DNA of 51,937 nt from Comamonadaceae bacterium (GCA_947447615.1 CANFJQ010000002.1:1-51937), one strand, 5' to 3'; counted from the first letter of the stretch, positions 1-8,014 are shown. Notes: generated from the letters alone by a model not told the origin. Numbers and translations: made by a program.

Positions 1-429
1 GACGAAAGTGATGATGGGCGTATCGCGCTGGCGGCAGACCTCGATCAAGCGGCGGGTTTGCGCCTCCACGCCATTGGCCGCATCAATCACCATCAGCGCC
101 GCATCCACGGCGGTGAGCACGCGGTATGTGTCTTCCGAAAAGTCTTTGTGTCCGGGTGTGTCCAAAAGATTAATCACATGCTCGCGGTACACCATTTGCA
201 TCACGCTGGACGCCACCGAAATACCGCGCTGCTTTTCGATCTCCATCCAGTCCGATGTGGCGTGGCGCGAAGCCTTGCGCGCCTTGACCGACCCAGCAAT
301 CTGAATCGCACCGGAAAATAGCAAGAGCTTTTCAGTCAGTGTGGTTTTACCGGCGTCGGGGTGGGAAATGATCGCAAAGGTGCGACGGCGGCGGGTTTCA
401 GAGGCGAAGGACAAAGCGGGGGATTCCAA
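1..429 (-). CDS. prfC: Peptide chain release factor 3 (RF3), N-terminal part, runs off the left edge
   Basis: RF3 is the GTPase that recycles RF1/RF2 from the ribosome after peptide release. About 143 N-terminal residues are visible on the minus strand. They include the P-loop ([12 protein letters not shown]), the DTPGHKDF G3 motif and the switch region (EKQRGISV) typical of RF3. There is no ATG in frame between the upstream stop and the P-loop. A TTG at 429-427 is taken as the start, and another TTG at 414-412 would give a protein beginning [10 protein letters not shown], which fits the family as well. No clear ribosome binding site decides between them. The gene is transcribed away from the YciI-like gene. 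Family assignment is secure; the start is not. Confidence 0.92.
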   Translation of the reverse strand, partial: MESPALSFASETRRRRTFAIISHPDAGKTTLTEKLLLFSGAIQIAGSVKARKASRHATSDWMEIEKQRGISVASSVMQMVYREHVINLLDTPGHKDFSEDTYRVLTAVDAALMVIDAANGVEAQTRRLIEVCRQRDTPIITFV

Positions 430-500
430 TGGGGCGGCGCAGGTCGCGCGAAGTTGGTTATTTTAAGATGGCCCTCTTGCTACATCAGGGAGCGTTGAAC

Positions 501-743
501 ATGTTGTTTGCAGTGGTATTTACCGATAAGCCCGGCCATGGCGCTTTGCGTGCCGAGTATCTGGCCGCGCATATTGCCTGGGTGGATGCGAACAAAGAAC
601 AAGTGCTGGTCGCCGGTTCGCTGCGCGAGAACCCGGCGGATGTGCCTAAAGGTGGCTTGTGGGTGGTGCAGGCCCCTGAAAAAGCTGATGTGCATGCGTT
701 GATGCAGACCGATCTATTTTTAAAACTAGAATTAAATGGTTAA
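501..743 (+). CDS. YciI-like protein with an aberrant, shortened C-terminus
   Basis: Eighty residues with the YciI/YCII dimeric alpha-beta barrel signature: the MLFAVVFTDKPG strand, R..YLAAHIAWV with the conserved histidine, and a GGLWVVQAP strand. The family is enzyme-like but its reaction is mostly unknown. ATG 501 is chosen because a CAGGGA purine box lies about 10 bases upstream and homologues begin at this strand. Relatives are usually about 95-100 residues; here the usual tail after MQTD.F is replaced by LKLELNG and a stop, exactly where the DNA turns very AT-rich. The gene may therefore have lost its end to an inserted segment. Confidence 0.75.
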   Translation: MLFAVVFTDKPGHGALRAEYLAAHIAWVDANKEQVLVAGSLRENPADVPKGGLWVVQAPEKADVHALMQTDLFLKLELNG

Positions 744-1560
744 ATAAATTGCAAATTAACAATAAAAAAGCATTATTGAGCAAATTTTGAACATTTATCT
801 TATATTATGGTTTCTTAGATCAACTCGTGTGAATTAGCTGGGAGGCTTTTGATGAGGGAAATTAATGAAATTCTGCGTTTTTGAATGATGGCTTTCAACG
901 CTATTGGTTTTAGGTGCATTGAGAAATACGGTCATAAAAATCAACAGCTCGAGACTGGATTGAAATTGTTTCAGGGAGAAAAAATCGTGAAATCTAAAAA
1001 TTGGAATGTCGTTAGAAAACTTCTATGCCTGCTACTTTTCGCGCATTCTTTTAATTCGTATGCTGCTTTTTCCGATTTTTTAATTCATTATCGAGTGCCA
1101 GGCTTTCTTCATTACTGCGTTAAAAATGGACCTAATCCAGAGGAAAATTTTTATCAATACAATGAAGAACATTGTCAGGAGCATTACAACAAGCCCTACT
1201 CCCAAGACTTTATTTGGATTTACAGTCCCGCGAAAAATAAAATAACAGTTGAGGCTAGGATTAATTGGGGAAAGGGCAGAGAGACCAATGTCACAGCACA
1301 TGGCTTCTACAATAAATTCTCTGATAAAGTAAAATTAAATTCATTTGAACCATCCGAGTGGGACAACGGTGATGAAACCGTGGACTCGAGCACTGGATTG
1401 TTAAAAAATACCTGCGAAGTATCAATTAGGCGCAGGAACAATAAATTTGAATTTAAACCAAAGGTAAAACTTGGTTGCAATCTTCCTGAACAGTTTCTCT
1501 GGACTGTAGGTAAAATGCCGGGGGTAAGAATAAAAAAATAAATATATTAAGGAAAGCGTT
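715..1560. other. Low-GC segment, probable foreign DNA
   Basis: From about 715 to 1560 the composition drops sharply to AT-rich against GC-rich flanks. The segment holds the aberrant end of the YciI-like gene, a 243-base non-coding stretch (744-986) and one low-GC gene. No terminal repeats, integrase or attachment site were found. The edges are placed by eye from the composition change. Confidence 0.55.
987..1541 (+). CDS. Orphan exported protein, low GC
   Basis: Not recognised as any family. From GTG 987 it encodes 184 residues. It opens with a basic n-region (KSKNWNVVRK), a hydrophobic core (LLCLLLFA) and a likely signal peptidase I site near SYA-AF, so it is probably periplasmic or secreted. 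The mature part is rich in charged and aromatic residues and has cysteines that could form disulfides. GTG 987 was preferred over the longer reading frame from 885 because GGGAGA lies 6-8 bases upstream and the signal peptide begins right there. Base and codon use (AAA, AAT, ATT) are unlike the rest of the window, which suggests recent acquisition. Function unknown. Confidence 0.65.
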   Translation: MKSKNWNVVRKLLCLLLFAHSFNSYAAFSDFLIHYRVPGFLHYCVKNGPNPEENFYQYNEEHCQEHYNKPYSQDFIWIYSPAKNKITVEARINWGKGRETNVTAHGFYNKFSDKVKLNSFEPSEWDNGDETVDSSTGLLKNTCEVSIRRRNNKFEFKPKVKLGCNLPEQFLWTVGKMPGVRIKK

Positions 1561-1566
1561 CGTTTA

Positions 1567-1737
1567 TTGAAACTCATACCAAACCCCCCTGCCACTCCCA
1601 TGCTGTTTCAAATACTGGCGCTCCACCAGATTCCGGAAATGTTGCTTGGGCGTATTGCGGTTGGCACCGGTTAATGCGACGGCGTGTACCTGTGGTTTGC
1701 GCCAAGGTGTGGAGGTATTGCACTGGGGCAAGGCGCT
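1567..1737 (-). pseudogene. Remnant of the C-terminus of an AAA_4/Fic-type ATP-binding regulator
   Basis: The minus strand reads about 56 codons to a TAA at 1569-1567 without a start. The segment ends NRNTPKQHFRNLVERQYL followed by GSGRGVWYEF. This winged-helix ending is characteristic of COG2865-type divergent-AAA (AAA_4) regulators, which often accompany Fic or restriction genes. A stop codon lies just upstream and no body of the gene remains, so this is a decayed fragment. Assignment is from the C-terminal pattern only. Confidence 0.5.
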
Positions 1738-1773
1738 TTAAAGCCGCCAGACATTAATTTAAGGTTCCCCGAC

Positions 1774-1895
1774 TCAAAAAGTCTTTCGCGCAGCCTGCAA
1801 TACTTCCAGCAATTGCGCCACATCACCCTCGTGCTTGTGCAGGTGTGGCGTGATGCGGATGGCAGGTCCGCGGATGCTTACGTGGACGACATGGG
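1774..1895 (-). pseudogene. Remnant copy of the C-terminus of the adjacent class V aminotransferase
   Basis: The minus strand reads VSIRGPAIRITPHL, HEGDVAQLLEVLQAARKTF and a TGA stop. This matches the last 35 residues of the aminotransferase at 2755-3900 (VSIRGPAIRITPHL, HEGDVARLLEVLDKALRKA). At DNA level 1802-1886 and 2783-2867 agree at 74 of 85 positions, counted by eye. The two copies flank the higBA module as direct repeats. This is either what is left of a tandem paralogue or a duplication associated with module insertion. Confidence 0.75.
1802..1886. repeat. Direct repeat, left copy (flanks higBA)
   Basis: Left member of an 85-base pair of imperfect direct repeats, about 87% identical by eye to 2783-2867. 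It derives from the 3' end of a class V aminotransferase gene. Confidence 0.75.
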
Positions 1896-1915
1896 CTTAC
1901 CAGCGATGGCCTCAA

Positions 1916-2326
1916 TTAATCAGTCAGCGCCTCTATCGGCACCTGGAAGCGCTGTGCCAGAGCACGCACCTGACGCAGGTTAAGACTACGCTTGCCGGCA
2001 AGCACAGCAGACACAACACTCTGCGCCCCTATTTCAGGCAAGTCGCACTGGCGCAGGCCGTGTTGCTCCATTAAAAATGCCAGCCTGCTTTGCGGCGTGC
2101 CTGCATCAGGCCAAGGGTGCATCCTGTCCTCATACTCCCTGATGCGCAGCGCCACCCAATCGACCAAGACAAAAATGGGGTGGTCATCGTCAGCCCCAAA
2201 CTGCTCAAAGCAGTCGTCAACAAAACGTAGCATGTCGTTGTAGTGGGCCTCATCCCGGATGGGCGCACCCAAGCCTAATGCGGTGTTCACTGCGCCCCAC
2301 GGGGCCAAAATATCAGAGACCTTCAT
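1916..2326 (-). CDS. higA: HigA-type antitoxin and autorepressor
   Basis: 136 residues of the HigA (COG5499) family. An N-terminal neutralising region (about 1-70) is followed by a C-terminal helix-turn-helix of the Xre/Cro type (about 80-130: FLMEQHGLRQCDL, SVVSAVLAGKRSLN, LRQVRALAQRF). It binds HigB and represses the operon. ATG 2326 is chosen because AAGGAG lies directly upstream and the start overlaps the higB stop in an ATGA four-base overlap, the usual coupled arrangement with the toxin gene first. The upstream TTG at 2332 is less likely. Confidence 0.87.
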   Translation of the reverse strand: MKVSDILAPWGAVNTALGLGAPIRDEAHYNDMLRFVDDCFEQFGADDDHPIFVLVDWVALRIREYEDRMHPWPDAGTPQSRLAFLMEQHGLRQCDLPEIGAQSVVSAVLAGKRSLNLRQVRALAQRFQVPIEALTD

Positions 2327-2607
2327 TTCCAAGCTCCTTGGTCATATTCCTTGTGCGTCAGAACGGCTTTTACCCACACCAGTCCCGGTTTGAACGCAAT
2401 GGCCGCCACCAGCCGGTACTTGTTGCCGCCGATGTTGAACACGTAACGATCCTCCACTTTGTCCACACTGGCAAAAGTTGCCTTGAGCTGGGCAAAGTTG
2501 GTAAACATGCCATGCTCTATCAAGCGCCGAAAGTTTTGCAGCGGCTGCTGGGCGTCAGCATGTATCGCTGCGAATTCACGCAGCACTTTGTTGGAGATCA
2601 ACTTCAT
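2323..2607 (-). CDS. higB: HigB-type mRNA interferase toxin
   Basis: 94 residues matching the HigB_toxin family, a RelE-like fold that cleaves mRNA at the ribosome. Visible family features are the opening MKLISNKVLREFAAIH, a central FNIGGNKYRLV strand, and the C-terminal VWVKAVLTHKEYD, whose histidine and tyrosine are the usual catalytic residues. ATG 2607 fits the family N-terminus; ATG 2613 two codons upstream is possible. It lies first in the operon, with a palindrome at 2621-2637 just upstream as a likely operator. The toxin looks intact. Confidence 0.88.
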   Translation of the reverse strand: MKLISNKVLREFAAIHADAQQPLQNFRRLIEHGMFTNFAQLKATFASVDKVEDRYVFNIGGNKYRLVAAIAFKPGLVWVKAVLTHKEYDQGAWK

Positions 2608-2620
2608 CGCCATGGGTAAA

Positions 2621-2637
2621 TATAGCATATTGCTATA
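2621..2637. promoter_or_regulatory. Palindromic operator candidate for higBA
   Basis: TATAGCA-TAT-TGCTATA is a perfect inverted repeat with 7-base arms, 14 bases upstream of the higB start. It overlaps AT-rich sequence able to serve as a -10 element. HigA antitoxins autorepress through such palindromes. Confidence 0.65.
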
Positions 2638-2754
2638 AATATTTGGTTCCCTGTACGCTAGAAAGCCGGTGTGCCAGGGGCTCAAGGCATTACGTGGCGC
2701 CTACAGTTCGCCCCGGCGGGTGTCGGTGTAGGTTTAAAGGCTTTACCAGGTCAC

Positions 2755-3900
2755 CTAAGCCTTGCGCAAGGCCTTGTCCAAGACTTCCAGCAATCGCGCC
2801 ACATCGCCCTCGTGGTTGTACAGATGCGGCGTGATGCGAATGGCCGGTCCGCGGATACTGACATGGACTTGGGCGGCAGCCATTTGTCCGGTCAAGCTGG
2901 GCGGTATAGGACCCGGCCAGCGCAGGCCCAAAAAATGGCCGGCGCGCAAATGCGCGGGCGCGGCGTGCAAGCCCCAGGGCGCCACTTGCGCGGCGATGCG
3001 GTCGGTCAGGCCGCCCAGGGTGTGCGCGATGCGCGCCACCTGCCAGGCGGTAATTTGTTCCAGCGCGGCCATGGCCATAGGGAGGGCGACGAAGTTGGCG
3101 CGCTCGCCCATGTCGTAGCGCCGGGCGCCCGCAGCGTAGCCTTCTCGGTAATCGACCAGGCGCGCAAAGTCATGCGCGGCTTCGCGGTTGGCCCAGTTTT
3201 CTTCCAGCGGCTGGCCGTCCTGCCAGCGCGGCGCCACATACAAAAAGCCCAGGCTGTAAGGCCCCAGCAGCCATTTGTAGGTAGCCGCCACCAAAAAGTC
3301 GGGCCGCAGCTGCGATACATCCAGAGGCAAAGCGCCCAGGGACTGGGTGGCGTCGACCAATAACAATCCGCCGTGCGTGTCCAGCGCCAGCCGCACCGCT
3401 ATCAGGTCGATCAGGCCGCCGTCGGTCCAGTGGCAGTGGCTGAGCACCGCCAACCGGGTGCGGGCATCGATAGCAGCCAGGATGGCGCGCGTCCAATCGC
3501 CGTCCTGCGGACGGTCCACGGTGACGATGCCCGCACCGGCAAGCCGCGCCGCGCGGCGCAAGGGGTAGAGGTTGGAGGGAAATTCGTCGCCGCAGATCAG
3601 CACCTGGTCGCCCGCCTGCAATCGGATGTTTTTCAGGGCTGTTTCGATGCCATAGGAGGCCGAGCCGACGATGGCGATGTCATCGGTTTGCGGGCCTATC
3701 AGGCGCGCAAATAGGCCGCGGGCCTGGTCTGGGAGCGAGAAAAAGTCCGCCGGGCGCACCCGCCAGGGCTGGGTTTTACCTGCTATGCCCTGCTGGCCCG
3801 CTGCGGAGGCGCTGCGCAAAAGGGGCGACATATAGGCGCAGTTGAAGTAGGCGACGTCCTCTGGGATGTCGAAAAGCGCGCGCTGACAGGGGATCGTCAT
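2755..3900 (-). CDS. Class V PLP-dependent aminotransferase (selenocysteine lyase / isopenicillin N epimerase-like)
   Basis: 381 residues of fold-type I, class V. The cofactor aspartate lies in LLLVDATQSLGALP, followed by the PLP lysine in VAATYKWLLGPYSLGF; SGHF- and SIRGPAIRI-like C-terminal elements are present. Relatives are annotated as cysteine desulfurase-like, kynureninase-like or epimerases; substrate cannot be told from sequence. ATG 3900 (MTIPCQRALFDIPEDVAYFN) is used because homologues begin here and the upstream extension to 4020 runs into the divergent promoter. It is divergent from the lipoprotein gene. A diverged copy of its 3' end lies beyond higBA. Confidence 0.82.
   Translation of the reverse strand: MTIPCQRALFDIPEDVAYFNCAYMSPLLRSASAAGQQGIAGKTQPWRVRPADFFSLPDQARGLFARLIGPQTDDIAIVGSASYGIETALKNIRLQAGDQVLICGDEFPSNLYPLRRAARLAGAGIVTVDRPQDGDWTRAILAAIDARTRLAVLSHCHWTDGGLIDLIAVRLALDTHGGLLLVDATQSLGALPLDVSQLRPDFLVAATYKWLLGPYSLGFLYVAPRWQDGQPLEENWANREAAHDFARLVDYREGYAAGARRYDMGERANFVALPMAMAALEQITAWQVARIAHTLGGLTDRIAAQVAPWGLHAAPAHLRAGHFLGLRWPGPIPPSLTGQMAAAQVHVSIRGPAIRITPHLYNHEGDVARLLEVLDKALRKA
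2783..2867. repeat. Direct repeat, right copy (flanks higBA)
   Basis: Right member of the pair, lying inside the 3' end of the intact aminotransferase gene. Its partner is 1802-1886. Confidence 0.75.
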
Positions 3901-4034
3901 AACAGGTGCTAAGGATAGGGGGTAGTAGAGAAAGCGGACATGGTCACATCCTAAGTGGCGGCTCAAGTAAATCGTATTGGTGTCGATAAAGAGATATCGA
4001 AAAACCTTTGAGGCCTTCACCTGGTTGCCGAAAG

Positions 4035-7000
4035 ATGAAATTTCTCTTAATTTGCGCGATGGCGCTTGCCTTGGCTGCTTGTGGCGGCGGCCAGGACAAT
4101 GCTAGTTTAGGGCCTGTGCAGGGCGTGGGTCCAGGTACACCCCTGCGCGGTACGGTGGCCGTTGGCCTTGCGCTGGCGGGCGCCAAGGTCGCGGCAAAAT
4201 GCAGAAGCAACGATAAGCATACCTATGAAAATCTAACGCTAAGCCTATCCAACCCCACGGTGTTTACCTTGCCCTCCACCCAAGGCGACTATCTTGAAAA
4301 CGCCTTGTTTAATGGGCAGGTGGTGAATTTGGGTGCGAGCATTCATTTGCCTGGCAAATTGAGTAAATACCAAATTTACTACGTCGTGGGATTAAAGTTG
4401 CTTGATGATGGCAGATACGAGTTCAAACTCTCCGATGATCCGTTAGATCCCGCCAGCCTGCTCAACACTCTAGGCAACACGCTTGAGGGCAGCTTTTCAT
4501 TGATCACTAGCAATGTGGTGACAGAACAAGTAACTGCGGACGGTTCTGGCGTTTATAGTTTTTCCAAATTAGCATATCTGGGTGCCAGGGCGCCATGTAT
4601 CTTAGAGGCCACCGGTGGCACACAAACAGACGGCGCACCATCGGTAGCGGTGATGCATTCGATTGCGAACGATATTAACGGCCTGGCCAATATCACTCCG
4701 CTCACGGAGTCCCTATTGGCGATTTTGTTGCAATCGGGAGATTTGAGTAATTATTTTGCGCATTTCGACGAGAGCAGTGCCTTTCAGTTGCGCGACCTCG
4801 CAAGCACAGTCAACATTCAAAAGGCTTGGGACAAAATTAAGGCGCGCCTGACCAACAATGGAATTGATTCCAGTGCCATTGCAAGTAACCCTATGACCGA
4901 GCTATTGGTCCCAAAGTCGACGCCTCAATCCAATGACGGCAATGCTTATGACAAATTGCTGGACAAAATAAAAACAACGGCACTGAGTACGGAAGCGGCG
5001 CCCTATGCCAAAGTGCTCAACGGCAAAGAGGCTTTAATTACGCTAGTCAAGCTTGACAGCCGTGGCTTGCCCTTGAAAAATCAGTTCGCGAAATGGGTGG
5101 ACAACGGCAGTGAGCTCGATGGCACGCGATGGGATTGCGTTCACGATACGGCCACCGGTATCTACTGGGAAGTCAAGCGCAATGACCCTAATCACTTTCG
5201 CCATAAGGGTCACAAATATACTTGGTATGACACCGGCAAATTAAATGGCGGTGACCCTGGGGCCGAGCAAAACGCCACATGTACCGGCGTCGAGGATCCT
5301 ATTAAATGCAATACTCAAAGCTATGTTAAAGCGGTGAACAGTGCGCGCTTGTGTGGCTTTGATGCTTGGGTGGTGCCCGATGTGGATACCTTCCAAAAAT
5401 TTCCGCTCAATAACGCGTCTGCAGTGATCGCGAACACGGATTATTTTCCGGATATCCAATCGGAGCCGTTGGCCAGCACGCCCCTGTGGACCCGCACGCC
5501 CAGCGCCAACAATGCAGATGGCAAATATGCCTGGACCTTCAATTTGACCAAGGGCCAAGTACAGGATGGCTTGAAAGTGGTGGCCCGTCCGGTACGGCTC
5601 ATGTTGTCGGTGGAGACGGTAAAAATTGCGAGTATTTCCAGCGCCAACAAAATCACATTGTCGCAGGCACCCAGCACTCCGATCACACCTTTACCCATGC
5701 TTCCCAACGACAATTCCGTTTTGTTCTCCGATCGGTTGCTCACGCTTCGCTCTGATGGTGTGCTCAATCCTCCATTGGCGCAAACTGCGAGCTACTTTCC
5801 CGTGGCCTTGGATAACACGACTTCGCCAGGCCCTTCGTTTCAATTAGCAGCTGTGTCTAGGGGGCAGGCGCTAGGCACATCGACGACGAGCAACGCATCC
5901 ACTTCCGAGCTGCCCACAAGCTACGTGGTGTTTGAAACCCGGCAAGCGGAAAAGCTGGAAGACGCGAGCTACTGCAATGGCGCTATCGAGTCAACGCGCC
6001 CTGAGAAGCGTTACAAGTTAGCTGCCGGCGAAGTGACCGATACAGTAACTAAATTGGTCTGGAAACAATGTGCCGAAGGTTTAAGCGGCGATAAGTGCGA
6101 CGTCGGCAGGGCCAAGGATTACGGTTTTTCAGATGCGAAGGCTGTTGCTACGGGGAGTTGGCGCTTGCCTACGCGAGCGGAACTCGCCACTTTGGTTGAA
6201 AGAAAATGTACCGGTGTATGGAAAAAGCAGGTCATCGCCAGTGGCTTGTGGATGAGCACCCGTTTATTTACGATCACAGGCGGCTGGGAGCAAGAGGCGC
6301 AATGGAGTACGCCGGTCGCTGTAGATTCCGCAGGCATGGAGTTCAGTGGCGATGGCACCAAAGATTGGCATGCAGAGGCCTCTAGCAGCGATTACTTTAT
6401 GCGCAAAAAGTCGCCGGTCGGTCCCGTAATGCGCATTGCGGGTGAATCGGGGTTTGGTTGGCGTGATGGCGTTCCTGCAAACCCGACGGGCCAATCGCTT
6501 CCCTTGTGGATGACGCAGCGAATTTTTACGGCTAACGGTAAGTCTCCGCAAGAAGCTCAATGGTCTACGCCGGTCGAGATAAAAGACGGCAGTACGTTGA
6601 AATTTAGTGCAGATGGCTTGTCCTACCATTTCCCGCCAGCGAGTAATGATGTCTTTATGATCGACACTAAGGACGCTGCGCCGACTATGATCCGCGGCGA
6701 AGCGGGTGGCGTCACCAGTACGGTTACGCAAGTCAAGGGCGTGGCTTTTTATCGGGGTAATTACACCGAAGATCTTTATCCTAAAGGTGGCAGCTTCTCA
6801 GCGCCTACGCCTGACTACCCATTGTTAACGACGGCCTCCAAGCAGGCGATGGTCACGGGCATTACTTTTTATCGGGGTAATTATTCGCCAGGTACTCCGG
6901 TGGGGGGGTCTTTCGAAAATCCAACACCTATGAGTAGCGGTTGGAGCGATGGGGTGCCGGAGCAATTGACCGGTAACGCTCCCGTTTCTGCAGCCGATTC

Positions 7001-7199
7001 GGCGCAGGCTATCCATCCAAAGTTATTTCCCCAGGCCAGCAGCCAGCCCTATCCTCAAATATTTTGGACGTCCAGTGCTGTGTCGGGTACCTCGGCGGCT
7101 TGGGCTATCAATTTTTACAACGGCTTTGAACTACCGCTGGACACAGTCAATCCTCCTCAGCCCGTATTTGTGCGGTTGGTGCGATCCACCACGCCCTAG
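4035..7199 (+). CDS. Large mosaic lipoprotein with two Lcl_C (DUF1566) domains, one split by phage tail-fibre-like modules
   Basis: 1054 residues. ATG 4035 gives a lipoprotein signal (KFLLICAMALALAAC) with lipobox LAAC, so the mature protein is probably anchored in the outer membrane. Residues about 40-240 look like a carboxypeptidase-regulatory-type beta domain. Residues about 365-520 form a first Lcl_C (DUF1566) domain. A second begins near 665 (DTVTKLVWKQCAEGL, WRLPTRAELATLVERKC to about 725). It resumes only at about 995 (PKLFPQ, WTSSAVSG, VRLVRS at the end). The intervening stretch carries two LWM..R.F...QEAQWSTPV modules (about 737-805 and 823-893) and two FYRGNY...GGSF..PTP modules (about 904 and 944). 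These resemble repeats of phage tail fibres. Likely a surface or adhesion protein; function inferred only. Confidence 0.7.
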   Translation: MKFLLICAMALALAACGGGQDNASLGPVQGVGPGTPLRGTVAVGLALAGAKVAAKCRSNDKHTYENLTLSLSNPTVFTLPSTQGDYLENALFNGQVVNLGASIHLPGKLSKYQIYYVVGLKLLDDGRYEFKLSDDPLDPASLLNTLGNTLEGSFSLITSNVVTEQVTADGSGVYSFSKLAYLGARAPCILEATGGTQTDGAPSVAVMHSIANDINGLANITPLTESLLAILLQSGDLSNYFAHFDESSAFQLRDLASTVNIQKAWDKIKARLTNNGIDSSAIASNPMTELLVPKSTPQSNDGNAYDKLLDKIKTTALSTEAAPYAKVLNGKEALITLVKLDSRGLPLKNQFAKWVDNGSELDGTRWDCVHDTATGIYWEVKRNDPNHFRHKGHKYTWYDTGKLNGGDPGAEQNATCTGVEDPIKCNTQSYVKAVNSARLCGFDAWVVPDVDTFQKFPLNNASAVIANTDYFPDIQSEPLASTPLWTRTPSANNADGKYAWTFNLTKGQVQDGLKVVARPVRLMLSVETVKIASISSANKITLSQAPSTPITPLPMLPNDNSVLFSDRLLTLRSDGVLNPPLAQTASYFPVALDNTTSPGPSFQLAAVSRGQALGTSTTSNASTSELPTSYVVFETRQAEKLEDASYCNGAIESTRPEKRYKLAAGEVTDTVTKLVWKQCAEGLSGDKCDVGRAKDYGFSDAKAVATGSWRLPTRAELATLVERKCTGVWKKQVIASGLWMSTRLFTITGGWEQEAQWSTPVAVDSAGMEFSGDGTKDWHAEASSSDYFMRKKSPVGPVMRIAGESGFGWRDGVPANPTGQSLPLWMTQRIFTANGKSPQEAQWSTPVEIKDGSTLKFSADGLSYHFPPASNDVFMIDTKDAAPTMIRGEAGGVTSTVTQVKGVAFYRGNYTEDLYPKGGSFSAPTPDYPLLTTASKQAMVTGITFYRGNYSPGTPVGGSFENPTPMSSGWSDGVPEQLTGNAPVSAADSAQAIHPKLFPQASSQPYPQIFWTSSAVSGTSAAWAINFYNGFELPLDTVNPPQPVFVRLVRSTTP

Positions 7200-7372
7200 T
7201 TAGCCTAACGGCGGACTTGGACTTTAGTGCGCATCGGCCCTTACGCTCAGCGCAGCCAGATCCCTTACGCCTTGCTGGAGTCCGGGCTAGGCTTGCCTTG
7301 TGACAATCAGCGAGCCGGTGTTTACACTGGCCTTCAATGCACTAAGCCCTGGCCAGTCCTGGCCTTCACCCC

Positions 7373-7795
7373 ATGCGAATCGAAATTCCAGAATCCAAGA
7401 AACTCGTCTATGAGATGCTCATCCCCATGCGCTGGGGCGATATGGATGCGATGGGCCATATCAATAACACGGTGTATTTCCGTTACATGGAGACGGCCCG
7501 CATCGACTGGATGCGCCTCATCGGATGCGCCCCCAGCGCGCATGGCGAAGGCCCCATCATCGTCAATGCGTTTTGCAATTTTTATCGCGAGTTGCGCTAC
7601 CCCGGCGATGTCCGCGTCAAGATGTATGTGAGTGACCCGGCGCGCACCACTTTCGAGTCCTGGGTCACGATGGAGCGGGCCGACCAGCCGGGCCAAGTAG
7701 ACGCAGCCGGTGGCGCCACCACGATCTGGGTGGACTTCCCTAGCCAGAAGGCTATGCCCTTGCCCCAATGGGTGCGCGATATCGTCAGTCCGTAA
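7373..7795 (+). CDS. Hotdog-fold acyl-CoA thioesterase (4-hydroxybenzoyl-CoA thioesterase family)
   Basis: 140 residues with the family signature MRWGDMDAMGHINNTVYFRYME. The aspartate in WGDMDAMGH is the expected catalytic residue, and the ARIDWM helix follows. Length is normal for YbgC/FcbC-like thioesterases, which hydrolyse acyl-CoA thioesters in the cytoplasm. The physiological substrate is not evident. It stands alone: about 170 bases separate it from the lipoprotein gene, and the SAH riboswitch leader of ahcY begins about 55 bases downstream. No strong ribosome binding site is seen; ATG 7373 fits the family start. Confidence 0.87.
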   Translation: MRIEIPESKKLVYEMLIPMRWGDMDAMGHINNTVYFRYMETARIDWMRLIGCAPSAHGEGPIIVNAFCNFYRELRYPGDVRVKMYVSDPARTTFESWVTMERADQPGQVDAAGGATTIWVDFPSQKAMPLPQWVRDIVSP

Positions 7796-7851
7796 TCGCG
7801 AAAGCACCTTGCCATGCGGGGGACGTGAAGGGTTTGGTATCATTCGACCAC

Positions 7852-7937
7852 TCCGAGGAGCGTTGCAGTTCACGCAAAGTGAATGAGGCTCGGGGTACAG
7901 GGGCCCTGTCTCCTGCATGTTTCAACTGCGCTCACCC
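7852..7937 (+). ncRNA. S-adenosylhomocysteine (SAH) riboswitch
   Basis: The sequence matches the SAH riboswitch: GAGGAGCGTTGCA at the 5' side, GAGGCTCGG in the middle and CAACTGCGCTCACC at the 3' side. P1 pairs 7858-7867 with 7923-7933. A hairpin TTCAC-GCAAA-GTGAA (7869-7883) forms P2. CCGAG (7853-7857) can pair with CTCGG (7889-7893) as the pseudoknot. The ahcY start codon lies 77 bases downstream, the classic target. SAH binding is expected to switch on expression so that the inhibitor is hydrolysed. Confidence 0.88.
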
Positions 7938-8014
7938 ACTGGTATCTGCGGGGTGAGTTAGCTTTCTCCCGATTCGCCAGTGGTTTTCAAAATGTACTTT
8001 TTGGAGCCTTTGTC

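Noticed and set aside
2755-4020. Longer start for the aminotransferase at 4020
   Set aside because: The first 40 residues would lie in the divergent promoter region and do not resemble the family; ATG 3900 matches the usual N-terminus.
7796-7851. Strong promoter for the SAH riboswitch
   Set aside because: A TATCAT (7838-7843) could be a -10, but no -35 at proper spacing was found, so it was not annotated.
7883-8014. 44-residue N-terminal extension of AhcY
   Set aside because: It translates the SAH riboswitch and leader; ATG 8015 has a ribosome binding site and matches homologues.
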